Assembly (NCBI GenBank): GCA_030684395.1 | Contig: JAUXTT010000017.1 | Span: forward strand, 434,001-498,000 | Length of the DNA: 64,000 nt | Origin: Bacteroidota bacterium | GTDB taxonomy: Bacteria; Bacteroidota; Bacteroidia; B-17B0; Aurantibacillaceae | Reading direction: 5' to 3' | Shown: one piece after another, positions 61,288-64,000 of the stretch | How the letters are laid out: the number at the start of each line of letters is the position of its first letter | Position numbering within the stretch: the stretch's first letter is position 1 | Notes under the pieces: model-generated | The model's input: the letters and a program-made list of their open reading frames with translations, nothing else | Database searches by the model: none | Told to the model about the DNA's origin: nothing | Made by a program: the position numbers and the translations under genes

Positions 61288-61295
61288 TATCTTTG
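61288..61295 (+). promoter_or_regulatory. -7 box of the propeller histidine kinase gene
   Basis: TATCTTTG, perfect match, ends 10 bases before the ATG at 61306. TTTG at 61258-61261 is 26 bases upstream, a little too far. Confidence 0.45.
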
Positions 61296-61305
61296 ATTAT
61301 ACGAT

Positions 61306-64000
61306 ATGGGAAGATTTCTCCAAATAAGCCTTTACTTTTTTCTCCTGCACTTTTCCCATATTAATGGATTTGCCCAACAATTTAATTTCCGTAACTATTC
61401 GGTAAAAGAAGGAGTTGCTCAATCACAAGTATATAGTTTGCTGCAAGACAGCCGCGGTTATTTATGGATGGGAACCCGTGGTGGTGGAATAACTCGTTTT
61501 GATGGTATAAATTTTAAAACCTATACTATTAAAGATGGCCTCGTCAACAACTATGTTTTTTGCATCAAAGAAGACAAAGAAAAAAACCTGTGGATCGGAA
61601 CCAACAACGGGTTATCCCAATACAACGGAATAAAATTCACAAACATTCAACCTTCCGGAGATTCTTCTCAGGTGTGGGTTCAGGATATTGACTTCGATAG
61701 CAAAAATAGAAAATGGCTGGCTACTAATGTTGGTGTGTTGATGTTAGACGATAAAGGCATTACCAACATCAGCGAATTAGTGAAAGAGAAAAAATCCGTG
61801 ATCAATGCTTTACTCGTCGATAAGAACGAAAACGTATGGTATGGAAATGCGGAAGGTCTTTTCAAAATTTCTCCAAACAACAATTCATTCAACGTTGTGA
61901 AATATGGGAAACAGATGGGCTTCATGAATAACTCCATCACTTCTATTAAACAAGATGCTAAAGGGAATATCTGGATTGGAACATACGGAGATGGCGCTTA
62001 CGTATACGATGGTTCAACGTTCTCAAGGGTTGATCTGAAACTAGAACTCTACAAACAAACTGTGCTCGATATTTATTTCGACAACAGGGATAATGTTTGG
62101 TTAGCAACACTAACAAGCGGTGTTATTCAATACAATACGATCGCAAAAACATTTACCCGATTGGGTGAGAATGAAGGACTAAGCAACAACCACGTAAGAA
62201 GCATCATACAGGATAAAAACGGAAACTACTGGTTCGGAACTTCAGGCGGTGGTGTGTGCAATTACTTTGGAAAACAATTCACTAATTACGATAAGTCTTC
62301 AGGACTTGGTGGGAATTTTATTTACAGCATTTTTCGTGATAGCAAAGAACGTCTTTGGATTGGCACGTCTGATAAGGGATTGAGTGTTTTTGATAGTGCG
62401 CGATTTAGCAACTACAATTCATTAAACGGTTTTGCAGATGTAAAAGTAAAAGCCATTTGTGAAGACAACAATGGGATTGTTTATTTAGGAACCGACGGCC
62501 AAGGTGTTTATACTTATGACGGCACTGAATTCAAATTGTATGAAGGCCTCGCTAAAAAACATGTTCGAGCCATTGTGAAAGACAAACATGGAAATATGTG
62601 GATAGCAACAGCCGGAACAGGTTTGTATAAGTTGGATCCAAAAGAAAATAAACTCAAGAACATTACAACTAAAGATGGATTGCTTCACGATCGTTTGACT
62701 TGTTTGTGGTATGATAAACAAGGCAGGCTGTGGTATGGAACTGAAAATAATGGAATTGGCTATTTGATCAATGAAGTCGTTCAGAAAAAAAACATAACGA
62801 CTAAAGATGGATTAAAATCAAACACCATTCGCTCACTCACCGAAGATCAACATGGTTATTTGTGGCTTGGCAGTGCAGGAAATGGAGTTGCTTGTTTCCC
62901 ATTGTATCAGGGAGATACACGTGTTACTTGTTTCGATCACACAAACGGATTGACCTCATCAAACATCTATTTATTAGTCGCAGATAATAATTCTAATATT
63001 TTTATCGGCTCAGAAACCGGATTAGATTATTTACAGTTTGATAAGGATAGAAAACTAAAAGAGATCAAACATTTTTCGAGAGGCGAAGGTTTTACAGGAA
63101 TTGAAACTTGTCAGAATTCGGTATTCAAAGACAAAGACGGAACGATTTGGTTTGGTACTATCAATGGCCTTTCCAAATATAATCCGGCAAACCTGGTTAA
63201 GAATGAGAGTGAGCCGATTACTTCCATCAGCGATGTGAAATTGTTTTACAATAGTATTTCTACAACAGCATTTAAAAACGCAGCAGGCGAATGGAATAGT
63301 ATCAAAGAGCTTGATCTTCCTTACGATCAAAACCATTTGACCTTTAATTTTTTAGGCATTAACTTCAGTAATCCCGAAGCGGTGAAGTACCAATGGAAAC
63401 TCGAAGGCTTCGATCCGAGGTGGTCGCCGGTGAGTAAAGAGAATAGCATTTTGTATTCCAATCTTAGTGCGGGCTCATATACCTTTATGGTAAAGGCCTG
63501 CAACGAAGATGGTGTTTGGAACAAAGAACCTGTGATTTTAAAAATTCGTGTTGGCGCTCCCTTCTGGAAAAGGTGGTGGTTCATTGTTTTCTCTTCTTTG
63601 CTTATCATTAGTGTTATCTTATTAGTATTTAAACGAAGAGTGAAAAGAATTACTGCCGTGGCTGCAGAACAGCAACAAAAACTTCAATTAGAAAAAGAAG
63701 TAATTGAGTTGGAGCAGAAAGCGCTTCGTTTACAAATGAATCCTCATTTTATTTTTAATGCTTTAAATTCTATCCAATCACAAATAGGAACAGACAACGA
63801 GCAGGCGGCACGGTATTATCTTGCAAAGTTCTCCAGACTGATGAGGCAGATCCTCGACAACTCAAGAAATACAGTTATTACACTGGAAGAAGAAGTGAAT
63901 ACATTAGAAAATTATTTACTGATAGAGAAATTCTGTAACGGTGATCGTTTTGATTACACAATCTCTGTTGATCCGAACATAGAAAAAGATTTTGTAAAAA
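61306..64000 (+). CDS. Two-component-regulator-propeller sensor histidine kinase (3' truncated by the window)
   Basis: About 898 codons are visible with no stop. A signal peptide (MGRFLQISLYFFLLHFSHINGFAQ) is followed by repeated blades of the Reg_prop type (DSRGYLWMGTRGGGITRFDG, KNLWIGTNNGLSQYNG and about ten more), a Y_Y_Y domain (YQWKLEGFDPRWSPVSKENS ... GSYTFMVKACNEDG), one transmembrane helix (WWFIVFSSLLIISVILLVF), a coiled coil and the His_kinase motif QMNPHFIFNALNSI. The ATPase domain is cut off. The partner is normally a LytTR regulator, which would be outside the window. Transcribed divergently from pbpC. Confidence 0.92.
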   Translation, partial: MGRFLQISLYFFLLHFSHINGFAQQFNFRNYSVKEGVAQSQVYSLLQDSRGYLWMGTRGGGITRFDGINFKTYTIKDGLVNNYVFCIKEDKEKNLWIGTNNGLSQYNGIKFTNIQPSGDSSQVWVQDIDFDSKNRKWLATNVGVLMLDDKGITNISELVKEKKSVINALLVDKNENVWYGNAEGLFKISPNNNSFNVVKYGKQMGFMNNSITSIKQDAKGNIWIGTYGDGAYVYDGSTFSRVDLKLELYKQTVLDIYFDNRDNVWLATLTSGVIQYNTIAKTFTRLGENEGLSNNHVRSIIQDKNGNYWFGTSGGGVCNYFGKQFTNYDKSSGLGGNFIYSIFRDSKERLWIGTSDKGLSVFDSARFSNYNSLNGFADVKVKAICEDNNGIVYLGTDGQGVYTYDGTEFKLYEGLAKKHVRAIVKDKHGNMWIATAGTGLYKLDPKENKLKNITTKDGLLHDRLTCLWYDKQGRLWYGTENNGIGYLINEVVQKKNITTKDGLKSNTIRSLTEDQHGYLWLGSAGNGVACFPLYQGDTRVTCFDHTNGLTSSNIYLLVADNNSNIFIGSETGLDYLQFDKDRKLKEIKHFSRGEGFTGIETCQNSVFKDKDGTIWFGTINGLSKYNPANLVKNESEPITSISDVKLFYNSISTTAFKNAAGEWNSIKELDLPYDQNHLTFNFLGINFSNPEAVKYQWKLEGFDPRWSPVSKENSILYSNLSAGSYTFMVKACNEDGVWNKEPVILKIRVGAPFWKRWWFIVFSSLLIISVILLVFKRRVKRITAVAAEQQQKLQLEKEVIELEQKALRLQMNPHFIFNALNSIQSQIGTDNEQAARYYLAKFSRLMRQILDNSRNTVITLEEEVNTLENYLLIEKFCNGDRFDYTISVDPNIEKDFVK

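Overview
The window is a stretch of chromosome from a member of the phylum Bacteroidota (low GC). The evidence is two proteins with C-terminal type 9 secretion (T9SS, type A) sorting domains, LytTR/His_kinase two-component pairs, a Bacteroidota-type PLP arginine decarboxylase, starts that generally lack Shine-Dalgarno sequences, and many -7 boxes of the Bacteroidota form TAnnTTTG. Most genes are ordinary chromosomal genes. I see no phage, plasmid, insertion-sequence transposase, rRNA or CRISPR array.

Layout. 1-575 is the end of an alpha-2-macroglobulin-like protein. 0.6-3.4 kb looks accessory: a J-domain protein, an AbiU2-like HEPN protein and an overlapping methyltransferase. 3.5-9.4 kb holds an AraC regulator divergent from an S41 protease, a LytTR regulator with its TPR histidine kinase, and a secreted protein. 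9.5-11.8 kb is a T9SS cargo gene bracketed by a 40-bp direct repeat of the 3' end of the neighbouring helicase gene. 11.7-15.7 kb has the helicase, queG, a 2'-5' RNA ligase-like gene and a small conserved gene. 15.8-24.2 kb is minus-strand: an envelope operon (TPR-OmpA, two MlaD-type proteins, Fe-S membrane protein) and a cytochrome-oxidase assembly operon (SCO-like, SCO1, DUF420). 24-34 kb has arginine decarboxylase, a 1205-aa T9SS propeller protein, lepA and tRNA-Ala. 34-45 kb has ispD, polX, a TPR-PP2C phosphatase, MerR, radC, MFS, ABC exporter, rhodanese and dxr. 45-50 kb has a membrane pyrophosphatase fused to a YceI domain, an aminotransferase and rluF. 50.5-58.7 kb is an NAD salvage locus. 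58.8-64 kb has pbpC and a propeller histidine kinase that runs off the window.

NAD locus. An NrtR-type Nudix regulator has two perfect GTGTA-N5-TACAC operators around a canonical promoter. It is followed by PRPP synthetase, a GxxExxY gene, nicotinamide phosphoribosyltransferase, a soluble SPFH protein and a NAD-kinase-like protein. The operon faces a 760-aa protein that joins a degenerate isochorismatase/nicotinamidase-like domain, a phosphotransferase/kinase domain and a dual-specificity phosphatase domain.

Repeats are the most striking non-coding feature. Ten intergenic palindromes of about 90-155 bp are present, with arms made of roughly 10-bp iterations of short A-rich words (CACAGAG, CATATAAG, CACAAAG, CGCAGAT and similar). 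One set forms terminal inverted repeats around the GxxExxY gene inside the NAD operon. Separately, small palindromic repeats lie in frame inside the coding regions of a PP2C phosphatase and an aminotransferase, each with a second, intergenic copy in the window, and a third candidate lies in pbpC.
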